The notes under the pieces are model-generated. The model worked only from the letters and a program-made list of their open reading frames with translations, was not told the DNA's origin and made no database searches. From contig JADFVC010000394.1 in NCBI GenBank assembly GCA_015222355.1, forward strand, positions 1-13,567: a stretch of DNA of 13,567 nucleotides. The letters are read 5' to 3'. Source of the DNA: Chloroflexota bacterium. GTDB lineage: Bacteria; Desulfobacterota; Desulfuromonadia; Desulfuromonadales; Geopsychrobacteraceae. Below are positions 1 to 6,113 of the stretch, one piece after another; position 1 is the stretch's first letter, and each line of letters starts with the position of its first letter. A program made the translations under genes and the position numbers.

Positions 1-1044
1 GGCCGGCAGACCCCAACCGACAATAATCTCGACGAGGTGGTGTGGAATTCGCTCAGTGGTTAGAACATGAGCAAAAAGCATCGCATTGCCGATGATGAAC
101 AGCAACATGATGGAGACTTTAGAGGCGTCTCTGAATACCTTGTGAGTATCCTTGTCGAAAATAGATTTCGGGATAGCGACAATCGTCAACATCAGGTTGC
201 GAGAAATGATTTTGGCGATGGATTCGTCGGCGCTTTCTCTCCAAGGGCGCCCCTTAAGTGGGCCCATGTCGCGATAGATGAAAATTGCGATAAAGAAGGC
301 GTAAACGGCAGATACCGCAGCTGCCTCAGTCGGGCTGGCAATACCACCGTAGATCGAGCCAAGGACGATGACGATCATCATCAGTCCCCAGCCGGCACTG
401 ATGCTGGAACGGAGCAGCTGTTTAAACCCAACCCATGGCTGAGCAGGAAGCTTTTTGATGCGGGCAACTACATAGATGACGACCATCAGCATGCCGCCCA
501 TCAGCAAGCCCGGGATCAGGCCGGCCATAAAAAGTCGGGCCGCTGATTCTTCGGTTGCTGCTGCGTAAACCAGCATAACGATGGATGGTGGAATCAAAAT
601 GCCGAGGGTCCCAGCATTGGTGATGACACCAGCTGCCAATTTTTCGGGATAACCGGCCTTGACCATGCCGACAATAACGATGGAACCGATCGCCGCAACG
701 GTTGCCGGGGAAGATCCGGAAACGGCTGCAAAGATCATGCAGGCCATAACCGAGGCCATCGCCAGGCCGCCACGAATCCAGCCGACACAATCGATGGCAA
801 AATTGATTATTCTGTTGGCAACCCCACCCGTAGAAAGGAATGTTGAAGAAAGAATAAAAAACGGGATAGCCAGCAGGGTGTAGTGCTCTGACTGAGTTTC
901 AAAAAGTTTCAATGCAATCGATGCCAGTGAGTCGGTTGAGAAAATCAGGATCGTAGTAATACTCGACAGCCCAAGGGCAAACGCGATCGGCATGCCTGTC
1001 AACAGGCAAATCAATAGAATGATAAAAAGTGCAGCAGTGGTCAT
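1..1044 (-). CDS. dctM: TRAP transporter large permease DctM (partial, C-terminus beyond left edge)
   Basis: This reading frame is open from an ATG at 1044 to the left edge, giving 348 codons without a stop. It encodes the large membrane subunit of a tripartite ATP-independent periplasmic transporter, which carries out ion-driven uptake of an organic acid delivered by a DctP-type binding protein. It is very hydrophobic with many membrane helices. It carries the family hallmarks: an N-terminal LTGMPIAFALG segment, AIPFFILSSTFLSTGG, SGSSPATVAAIG, and the ITNAGTLGILIPPS re-entrant-loop motif at roughly residues 140-155. The family is usually about 425 residues, so roughly 80 are missing to the left. 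The start is secure: a strong Shine-Dalgarno (GGAGGTGA, 1051-1058) lies 6 bases upstream, and the ATG overlaps the dctQ stop as ATGA. Substrate is not determinable, but C4-dicarboxylate or a related carboxylate is likely. Confidence 0.96.
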   Translation of the reverse strand, partial: MTTAALFIILLICLLTGMPIAFALGLSSITTILIFSTDSLASIALKLFETQSEHYTLLAIPFFILSSTFLSTGGVANRIINFAIDCVGWIRGGLAMASVMACMIFAAVSGSSPATVAAIGSIVIVGMVKAGYPEKLAAGVITNAGTLGILIPPSIVMLVYAAATEESAARLFMAGLIPGLLMGGMLMVVIYVVARIKKLPAQPWVGFKQLLRSSISAGWGLMMIVIVLGSIYGGIASPTEAAAVSAVYAFFIAIFIYRDMGPLKGRPWRESADESIAKIISRNLMLTIVAIPKSIFDKDTHKVFRDASKVSIMLLFIIGNAMLFAHVLTTERIPHHLVEIIVGWGLPA

Positions 1045-1601
1045 GCCGATTCACCTCCGTCAGCAGCGGCCGAGGCTTTTGTCTCCTGAGCCAAGTGCAT
1101 ACTTTCCTTGGCTTCGTCGGCAAGTTTGAAACCTTCAGCTTTTCCGGTAATAATAGCCCATAGTAAAATCAGCAAGCGTATCGCCATCAGCACCATGCCG
1201 ATCAGGAGAATGCTGTGAGCAATCCATTTGGGAATCGGCAGGTCATCCAGTTCGATGGCGATCTGGCGTATTTTTGCAAGATAAACCCAGGCCCCTTGCA
1301 TGAACAGGCCACAGTAGGTCAAGCATGCAATAACGGCTATTGCGCTGATCACTTTGCGTACCTTTGAGGGCATGATTCTCACCAAAGCATCAACTCCGAT
1401 GTGGGAGCCGACCTTGATCCCATAGGAGACCCCAAAAAGAACCAGCCACGCTGATAAATGGAGGGTCAATTCCTGGGCCCACATCAGACCTATACCAAAG
1501 CCAAAGCGCAACACAACCTCAATAAAAACCAGTAAGGTCATAGTTGCTAGAAGAATGGCAATGATAGATTCTTCCAGGCTATTTATTATCCGGCTAAACA
1601 T
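1041..1601 (-). CDS. dctQ: TRAP transporter small permease DctQ
   Basis: This is the small membrane subunit of the TRAP transporter (186 aa), which pairs with DctM and helps dock the periplasmic binding protein. Four hydrophobic segments are visible, at about residues 12-32, 45-63, 84-107 and 127-151. The family signature runs through residues 41-70: WAQELTLHLSAWLVLFGVSY, then a GIKVGSHIGVD stretch. The C-terminal ~30 residues form a polar, Ala/Glu/Lys-rich cytoplasmic tail that is longer than in many DctQ proteins. A GAGGT ribosome site lies at 1609-1613. The stop overlaps the dctM start by 4 bp, so the two are translationally coupled. The gene follows dctP after about 80 bp that contain a hairpin. 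Length and topology are normal for the family. Confidence 0.95.
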   Translation of the reverse strand: MFSRIINSLEESIIAILLATMTLLVFIEVVLRFGFGIGLMWAQELTLHLSAWLVLFGVSYGIKVGSHIGVDALVRIMPSKVRKVISAIAVIACLTYCGLFMQGAWVYLAKIRQIAIELDDLPIPKWIAHSILLIGMVLMAIRLLILLWAIITGKAEGFKLADEAKESMHLAQETKASAAADGGESA

Positions 1602-1635
1602 ATTTAGACCTCACACAAGAACATACTGAAAACAT

Positions 1636-1663
1636 CCATGGGCCTCGCTGGCGAGACCCATGG
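1636..1663 (-). terminator. Intercistronic hairpin between dctP and dctQ (attenuator or mRNA-stabilising)
   Basis: An inverted repeat pairs CCATGGG with CCCATGG. After one mismatch there is an inner CTCG/CGAG stem with a 4-base loop. On the minus strand it sits 17 bases after the dctP stop and 35 bases before dctQ. It is followed only by a weak T-rich stretch (TGTTTTC), so partial termination or 3'-end protection of dctP mRNA is more likely than full termination. Such hairpins commonly raise binding-protein levels above permease levels; that role here is inference. Confidence 0.6.
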
Positions 1664-1680
1664 ACAACATCTACTTAAAT

Positions 1681-2673
1681 TTAGTTAGGGGCTACGGCTG
1701 CGTCGATATACTCTTTGCCGATTTGTTTTTCAAATTTCTTCCAAACCGGTTTCATGGCATCGACCCACAGCTGACGCTCAGCATCGGTGAGCTCGATAAT
1801 TGTACAACGCTTGGAATCGATGATTTTTTGACGATCTTCGATGGCTTTCTGTGCGGCAACTTTGTTACCGAAAGCGGTCGCTTCATCCAGCGCTTTTTTC
1901 AGTTCGGCGCGAATGTCGTCCGGCAGGCCCATCCAGAATTCAATTGAAGTTACGAGCAGGTAGTCAAGGAGACCGTGATTGGACTCGGTGATGTAGGGCT
2001 GAACTTCAAAGAATTTCTTCGAGTAGATGTTGGACCAAGTGTTTTCCTGTCCATCGATTGCTCTGGTTTGCAGCAGGGTAAAAACCTCTGAGAAAGGTTT
2101 TTTCAGGGGCATTGCACCAACAGCTTTAAACTGGGCTGCCAGAACGTCGGAAGTCATGATACGGAATTTCTTCCCCTTGGCATCGGCTGGTACACGCAGT
2201 GGATCACTGGCGGACAATTGCTTAAGGCCGTTATGCAGGTAACCCAGACCGATCAGGCCTTTTTTCTCGACGGACATGAGCAGTTTCTGGCCCTCAGGAC
2301 CTTGCTGGAACTTTTCGACCGCTGCCATGTCTTTGAACAGGAAGGGCAGGTCAAAAATCTGCAGGGACTTGGTGTACTTTTGGAACTTGGAAAGAGATGG
2401 AGCGGCTAGTTGGACGTCACCCAGCAGCATGGCTTCGAGAACCTTGTTGTCGCCAAACAGCTGAGAGCTTGGAAATACTTCTACAACCACTTTGCCGGCC
2501 AAGCGTTGCGCAACCAGTTCCTTGAACTTGTTAGCCATCTGGCCCTTCGGGGTGTTTTCAGCGACAACGTGGGAAAACTTCATTACGATGGGGGCAGCCA
2601 TCGAAACCGTTGCAGAAGCTACGAAAGCGACTGCGAGAATCAGACTTACCAATAGCAGTTTGTTGCTTCTCAT
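1681..2673 (-). CDS. dctP: TRAP transporter solute-binding protein DctP (canonical)
   Basis: This is the periplasmic substrate-binding subunit of the TRAP transporter (330 aa from the chosen start). Residues 1-26 form a signal peptide: MRSNK, a long hydrophobic core, then VSMAA. The mature protein opens with PIVMKFSHVVAENTPKG, typical of the DctP family. It keeps the binding-site signatures: KGKKFRI, whose Arg at about residue 171 is the conserved carboxylate-binding arginine, and the GQENTWSNI segment with Asn at about 211. The DLPFLF motif at about 108-113 is also present. An in-frame ATG lies 14 codons upstream, but the ATG at 2673 is preferred because it has a GGGAG ribosome site just upstream and starts directly at a good signal peptide. 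It is the second gene of the minus-strand operon, with dctQ and dctM behind it. The ligand is probably a C4-dicarboxylate or similar organic acid. Confidence 0.95.
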   Translation of the reverse strand: MRSNKLLLVSLILAVAFVASATVSMAAPIVMKFSHVVAENTPKGQMANKFKELVAQRLAGKVVVEVFPSSQLFGDNKVLEAMLLGDVQLAAPSLSKFQKYTKSLQIFDLPFLFKDMAAVEKFQQGPEGQKLLMSVEKKGLIGLGYLHNGLKQLSASDPLRVPADAKGKKFRIMTSDVLAAQFKAVGAMPLKKPFSEVFTLLQTRAIDGQENTWSNIYSKKFFEVQPYITESNHGLLDYLLVTSIEFWMGLPDDIRAELKKALDEATAFGNKVAAQKAIEDRQKIIDSKRCTIIELTDAERQLWVDAMKPVWKKFEKQIGKEYIDAAVAPN

Positions 2674-2748
2674 CTTACTCTCCCTATGAAGAATGGGTTG
2701 CAAAGCATATCGCACCTTGGCGACACTGAAAAATTGCTATACTTCTTG

Positions 2749-3768
2749 TTAATCAGCTTGTTCTGTTTTTGTTGCGGTTAACATTTCAAACCATTGTTTC
2801 AGCCTGTCGTTCATAACTAGTGGGCAGTCACTCAGTAATGTTTTTCTCCACTGTTCTCGTTGAGCCGGTGAGAGTCGGTAAATACCAAGCGTACCGCCTT
2901 TTTCAATCTGCTGGACTGCCAGCTGGTCAGCTTGTTCCGCAAGCTCACGGGCATAGTCCCCCGCATCTTTCATAGCGTTTTGAGTAATCACTTTCAGATC
3001 CTCCGGCAATCCTTCCCAGAATTCCCGGTGGGCAAGGATCAGATGGCCGGTCACTGAGTGATTACTCAATGTGACTATTTGTGGCGGCATACCATACTGT
3101 ACAGTGTTTTTATCCAAGTCTGTTATCTGAACCTCGTCAAGTGTTCGGCAATTATAGCCTGTATGGTTAGTTATTGGTGGCTGGCCAGCATTAATTTTTT
3201 TAAAGAGAACTGATGCTAGCCGATTCTCCGCACCGATGAAGTTCAAACCCCGTGCGTCAGTTGCCGTTGGTAGCGGACAGCTTGCGATCAGATGACGAAA
3301 ACTGCTGTCCCAAAAAGCCAGTGCTTTATAGTTTTGCTGTTCAAGGGATGAAAATAGTTGCTTTCCGCTTGAGCTCTCAATGAAACTTTGTAATTGTTGT
3401 AAATTCCGAAATAAAAATGGCAATTCCAGTAGCTGTAAATCTTGAAAACGAAAGCTGAGATTTGTTAAGTCGGGGACAGCCAACTGTATCTTGTGACGCT
3501 CGAGTTGCTCTAGAGAATCCGGCGTATCACTTTGTTTGCTGTCGATTATCTCAACGAGTAAGCGACCGTGTGAGCGTTCTTCCAATAGCTTCTTGAAATA
3601 ACCAATTGCCAATACCTTAGTTGATCCTGGTGTCGCAAGTTGGCTGAGTTTTATCATTGTCGGTTCAGCAAAAGCCGAGGTAGCGAGCAGTAGCAGTATG
3701 CTTGTTATAAGTAGTAATAAACGCATAAGATTATATGGCCACTTGGTGCTCTTGGACTCGCGAGCCAT
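2749..3768 (-). CDS. Divergent DctP-like solute-binding protein lacking the conserved arginine
   Basis: This is the first gene of the minus-strand TRAP operon (339 aa). It has a hydrophobic signal segment at residues 15-34 ending in TSAFA, then EPTMIKLSQLATPGSTK, which matches the start of mature DctP proteins. Homology holds throughout (LLELPFLF at 113-120, REFWEGLP, LSPAQREQWRKTLL near the end). The ligand-binding centre is eroded: where DctP has KGKKFRI, this protein has RGLNFIG, so the usual Arg is Ile at about residue 178. The following QENTWSNI loop is rewritten, with a deletion of about six residues. The start may be Met1 (3768) or Met15 (3726); neither has a convincing ribosome site. 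It lies 75 bp ahead of dctP. It could bind a different ligand or act as a sensory/accessory binding protein. Family membership is certain enough; transport competence is not. Confidence 0.85.
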   Translation of the reverse strand: MARESKSTKWPYNLMRLLLLITSILLLLATSAFAEPTMIKLSQLATPGSTKVLAIGYFKKLLEERSHGRLLVEIIDSKQSDTPDSLEQLERHKIQLAVPDLTNLSFRFQDLQLLELPFLFRNLQQLQSFIESSSGKQLFSSLEQQNYKALAFWDSSFRHLIASCPLPTATDARGLNFIGAENRLASVLFKKINAGQPPITNHTGYNCRTLDEVQITDLDKNTVQYGMPPQIVTLSNHSVTGHLILAHREFWEGLPEDLKVITQNAMKDAGDYARELAEQADQLAVQQIEKGGTLGIYRLSPAQREQWRKTLLSDCPLVMNDRLKQWFEMLTATKTEQAD

Positions 3769-3824
3769 AGATGAAAAGGCTGCTTTAGAATGCTATTTTG
3801 CTGGCTATATATTGATAGTTGTTT

Positions 3825-3840
3825 GGCAAGGATGATGCCA
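3825..3840 (-). promoter_or_regulatory. Sigma-54 (-24/-12) promoter of the TRAP operon
   Basis: The minus strand reads TGGCATCATCCTTGCC. This fits the sigma-54 consensus TGGCAC-N5-TTGC, with GG (3839-3838) and GC (3827-3826) separated by exactly 10 bases. The predicted start of transcription is near 3814, about 46 bases before the first possible ATG at 3768. TRAP and other dicarboxylate uptake genes are classic sigma-54 targets under DctD-type activators. No such regulator is visible in the window. Confidence 0.7.
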
Positions 3841-3956
3841 TTTTTAGAATGTTGTTCTTTTTGAGGTTCTCTCTTGTGAAAACAGGGGTTTATTGAGTTT
3901 TATTTTTCTTGAAAAGAATCTGAGGATTTGCATATGTGACCACCATTGGCCCAGGG

Positions 3957-3972
3957 TGGCTAAATTTAGCCA
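3957..3972. promoter_or_regulatory. 16-bp perfect palindrome, candidate enhancer/operator
   Basis: The sequence TGGCTAAATTTAGCCA is a perfect 16-bp palindrome with no spacer. Its centre lies about 150 bp upstream of the predicted sigma-54 transcription start of the TRAP operon, a usual place for the binding site of a DctD/NtrC-type activator. An overlapping CCACC...GGTGG inverted repeat lies at 3940-3959. The activator assignment is inferred from geometry alone. Confidence 0.5.
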
Positions 3973-4422
3973 TAGCGCTCTTGTGTGTCGGTGAGGGGTA
4001 GAACCGGGTTTTGATTATTTCGGTAAGGATTTGCTGAATAAAGTGTTATGCCTATATTTCGGTTTTTGACAAGTAGCTTGATATGTGGCTGGTGCTTTAA
4101 TGGAATATCGTTTTCTGGTTATCCACTTCGCTCCACTAGAGACATTAAATGTCACGGAGCAGGTTTCTGACCTTAACACCAACCCATAAGGATTGATCGA
4201 ACTCTTGGGCCCAACCTTTTTTTGGATTATAGGTCCGTTTTTTTTTTGAGAGATTTTGGGGTAGTTTGGATTTGACAGGGGGCAAAAACCTATTAGGCTG
4301 TGTTGTATATGGGATGACAGGCTGTTTTTCGGCCAGTCAACGGCAGGGAAGGGGCTGTCTCAAGCGCCGTAGGCGCTACCTCTCAAAAGCAATTTCCTAT
4401 CATCAGATTGGAGGGTAATAGC

Positions 4423-5406
4423 ATGCGCTTTCTGAGCTTTCTGACTATTGCGGTATTGATCGCCAGTGTAATGGCCCCTGCCGCCCATGCGGCTGAGCCG
4501 ATTCTTATTCGCTTCTCCCACGTGACCAGCGAGAACTCACCGAAGGGACAAGGTGCTGTCATGTTCAAGCGGCTCGCGGAGGAGCGCTTGGCCGGCAAGG
4601 TCAAGGTCGAGATATATCCAAACTCACAGAAATTCGACGACAATCAAGCGCCGCTCGGGCTGCTGTTCGGCGACATTGAAATGGCCGCCCCGTCCCTATC
4701 CAAGTTTCGGGCCTATTCAAAGAAAATGCAGGTATTCGACCTGCCCCTCCTGTTCTCCGATATAGACGCCCTGCACCGCTTTCAACAGAGCAGAGCGGGA
4801 AAGGCGCTGCTGGACTCCATGATCACGCGGGGCATTAAAGGCTTGACCTATTGGGACAACGGCCCGCGGGTAATTTCCGCCAAGCGAGCCATTAAGCAAC
4901 CCGCTGATGCTAAGCGACTTGTGTTTCGGATTGAGGCTTCAGCGGTATTTCAAGAACAGTATGCTCGCGTGGGCGCCGTGGGCATCGAAATGCCCTTCAA
5001 GCGCCTGCCGGACGCCATGAAAGAAGGGCTGATCAGCGCCCAGGAGAATGCATGGTCCAACATTCGTTCAATGCAGGTGCACAAATTCCACAACCACTTT
5101 ACCGAACTGGGGCACAGCTACCTCGGTTACATGGTGATAACCAGCGCGGCTTTCTGGAACGGTCTCCCAGCCGACGTACGCACTCAACTTGAAGCAATCC
5201 TCAAAGAGGTTACCGACAAGGTCAACTCGCTGGCCGCCGAACAGGCCCTGAGTGCTCGGCAAGAAGTGCTGCAGTCGGGGGCGAAACTCGTGGAACTAAG
5301 CGAAGCAGACCGGCGCGCCTGGCGCGATGCATTGACGCCCGTTTGGAAACGCTTCGAGAATGAGATCGGCAGCGACCTGATCTCGGCGGCTCGTGCAAGT
5401 AACTGA
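4423..5406 (+). CDS. dctP: Orphan TRAP transporter solute-binding protein, DctP family
   Basis: This is a complete 327-residue DctP-type periplasmic binding protein. A signal peptide covers residues 1-24 (MRFLSF, hydrophobic core, APAAHAA), and the mature protein starts EPILIRFSHVTSENSPKG. The binding-site markers are kept: VFRIEAS with the conserved arginine, and QENAWSNI with the asparagine. It shows obvious similarity along its whole length to the DctP at 1681-2673 (SLSKF, QVFDLP, PVWKRFENEIG), so the two are paralogues of close specificity. The ATG at 4423 is chosen over a TTG five codons earlier because the GGAGGG ribosome site (4410-4415) serves it. No permease gene follows, so it presumably shares the divergent DctQM pair or one elsewhere. 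Its GC content is higher than that of the divergent paralogue at 2749, which may point to separate acquisition. Confidence 0.92.
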   Translation: MRFLSFLTIAVLIASVMAPAAHAAEPILIRFSHVTSENSPKGQGAVMFKRLAEERLAGKVKVEIYPNSQKFDDNQAPLGLLFGDIEMAAPSLSKFRAYSKKMQVFDLPLLFSDIDALHRFQQSRAGKALLDSMITRGIKGLTYWDNGPRVISAKRAIKQPADAKRLVFRIEASAVFQEQYARVGAVGIEMPFKRLPDAMKEGLISAQENAWSNIRSMQVHKFHNHFTELGHSYLGYMVITSAAFWNGLPADVRTQLEAILKEVTDKVNSLAAEQALSARQEVLQSGAKLVELSEADRRAWRDALTPVWKRFENEIGSDLISAARASN

Positions 5407-5482
5407 GGTGTGGCAGGTGAACTCCAGACAGTTCTACGCGCACTCACTGTTAGCACGAGAAGTTTTAGTACGAAGTAGAAAC

Positions 5483-5501
5483 CCCCGTCCTCTGGACGGG
5501 G
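5483..5501 (+). repeat. IS200/IS605-type left-end hairpin
   Basis: CCCCGTCC-TCT-GGACGGGG forms a perfect 8-bp stem with a 3-base loop. It sits about 30 bp upstream of the decayed TnpA reading frame. IS200/IS605 elements have no terminal inverted repeats but carry subterminal hairpins of this kind, which the Y1 transposase recognises. Assignment as the left end follows from its position before the tnpA relic. Confidence 0.65.
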
Positions 5502-5531
5502 TCAGAGTCCTTTGGCTTTGAAAGTTAACAC

Positions 5532-5756
5532 ATGCCATTTGGCACTGTCAGTATCACATCGTCTGGGTGCCAAAGTATCGCTTCCGAATACTGGAAGGCA
5601 AATTGGCCAAAGAAGTTCGTGCTTGTATCCGGATATTCAGTGGGCAAAGTCACTGTGAAATTGTTGAGCTGAACGTTCAGAAGGATCCTGTTCATCTGAT
5701 CATCATGGTTCCACCCAAGGTTTCCATTTCGGAATTGATGGGGCGACTCTTAAGGC
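5532..5756 (+). pseudogene. tnpA: Decayed IS200-type transposase TnpA (frameshifted and truncated)
   Basis: This is the N-terminal half of a Y1 (HUH) single-strand transposase of the IS200/IS605 family. From ATG 5532 the first codons give MPFGT. The family sequence QYHIVWVPKYRFRILEGKL then continues in another frame from 5549, so one base appears lost near 5545-5549. The stretch up to ELMGRL (about 5750) matches the family (VELNVQKD, VHLIIMVPPKVSISELMG). Where the family has HVH, the metal-binding HUH motif, this copy reads PVH, so a catalytic histidine is lost. After 5756 the expected continuation, including the tyrosine nucleophile region, is absent and unrelated sequence follows. An intact member has roughly 130-150 residues; fewer than 80 are recognisable here. 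It cannot make a working transposase. Confidence 0.8.
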
Positions 5757-5776
5757 CCTGTCCTTTCAGTAGTTCC

Positions 5777-5822
5777 CGTAATCCGGGGACATCATACTTC
5801 GTAATCCGGGGACATAATACTA
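5777..5822. repeat. Two tandem 23-bp repeats
   Basis: Two adjoining copies (5777-5799 and 5800-5822) share CGTAATCCGGGGACAT, then differ at two positions (cATACTt against aATACTa). Short repeats of this kind often flank REP-associated (RAYT) or IS200-like transposase genes in deltaproteobacteria. Here they start 20 bp after the point where the TnpA relic breaks off, suggesting the end of a second, inserted element. Confidence 0.6.
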
Positions 5823-6001
5823 TTTTTCCCGTCATTCTGCTTTGTCCGATAAGTTGCGTTATCCAAAAGCTATGTACGTTTGGAGAAGGAGAGAGACGCA
5901 TCTCAGATATCCCGAGATTTAGGACTTTGCAGAAATTGACTTGAATATCTGCGACAGGAAGAGGGGCCCTCGGAGGGCTACAGGATTTAAGGGATAGGCA
6001 T
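5823..6001. other. Non-coding stretch, probable mobile-element debris
   Basis: No credible gene is visible between the tandem repeats and the terminator. The reading frames crossing it have no family resemblance. It is probably leftover sequence from the element(s) that disrupted tnpA. Confidence 0.4.
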
Positions 6002-6039
6002 AAAAAAATCTCCCCAAAGTTATTCCTTAGGGAGATTTT
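6002..6039 (-). terminator. Rho-independent terminator after the PPDK-N-like gene
   Basis: A 10-bp perfect stem (AAAATCTCCC, 6005-6014, with GGGAGATTTT, 6030-6039) encloses a 15-base loop. On the minus strand it is followed by a run of seven T. It lies about 75 bp past the stop of the gene at 6114-8705. A smaller hairpin, CCTTG-CCG-CAAGG, lies between them at 6076-6088. The terminator may also work weakly on the plus strand. Confidence 0.8.
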
Positions 6040-6113
6040 AAGCATTCATTGGAAAAGCAACAAGTTAACGTCTCCCCTTGCCGCAAGGCTGGGGGCTTGG
6101 ATGCTGCTTGAAG

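Larger units (their letters stand above)
3769..4422. other. Divergent intergenic region between TRAP operon and third dctP
   Basis: About 650 bp of AT-rich DNA without a credible gene separates the two divergent binding-protein genes. Besides the sigma-54 promoter and palindrome annotated separately, it holds two further stem-loops. At 4130-4160, GCTCC/GGAGC encloses GACAT-TAA-ATGTC. At 4363-4377, AGCGCC-GTA-GGCGCT lies 45 bp before the plus-strand gene. Runs of 7 and 10 T residues lie at 4218-4223 and 4238-4247. No convincing sigma-70 or sigma-54 promoter for the plus-strand gene was found; a TTGACA at 4272 lacks a good -10 partner. Confidence 0.6.

Noticed and set aside
67..546. Plus-strand 159-codon frame at the left end
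   Set aside because: It is antisense to the well-supported dctM frame, with composition typical of a shadow.
3923..3940. TGGTCACATATGCA on the minus strand as a second sigma-54 site
   Set aside because: GG and GC are only 8 bases apart.
4226..4231. Perfect TATAAT on the minus strand in the divergent intergenic region
   Set aside because: No -35 hexamer at 16-18 bases, and it lies about 460 bp from the gene it would serve.
4319..4333. GG-N10-GC sigma-54-like site before the plus-strand dctP
   Set aside because: Only the GG, the next C and the GC match; the -12 half reads CGGC and the -24 half lacks the CAC, so it is below what I would call a promoter.
6076..6088. CCTTG-CCG-CAAGG hairpin as the right end of the IS200-like element
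   Set aside because: It differs in sequence from the left-end hairpin and lies next to the stop of the minus-strand gene, so a link to the element cannot be supported.
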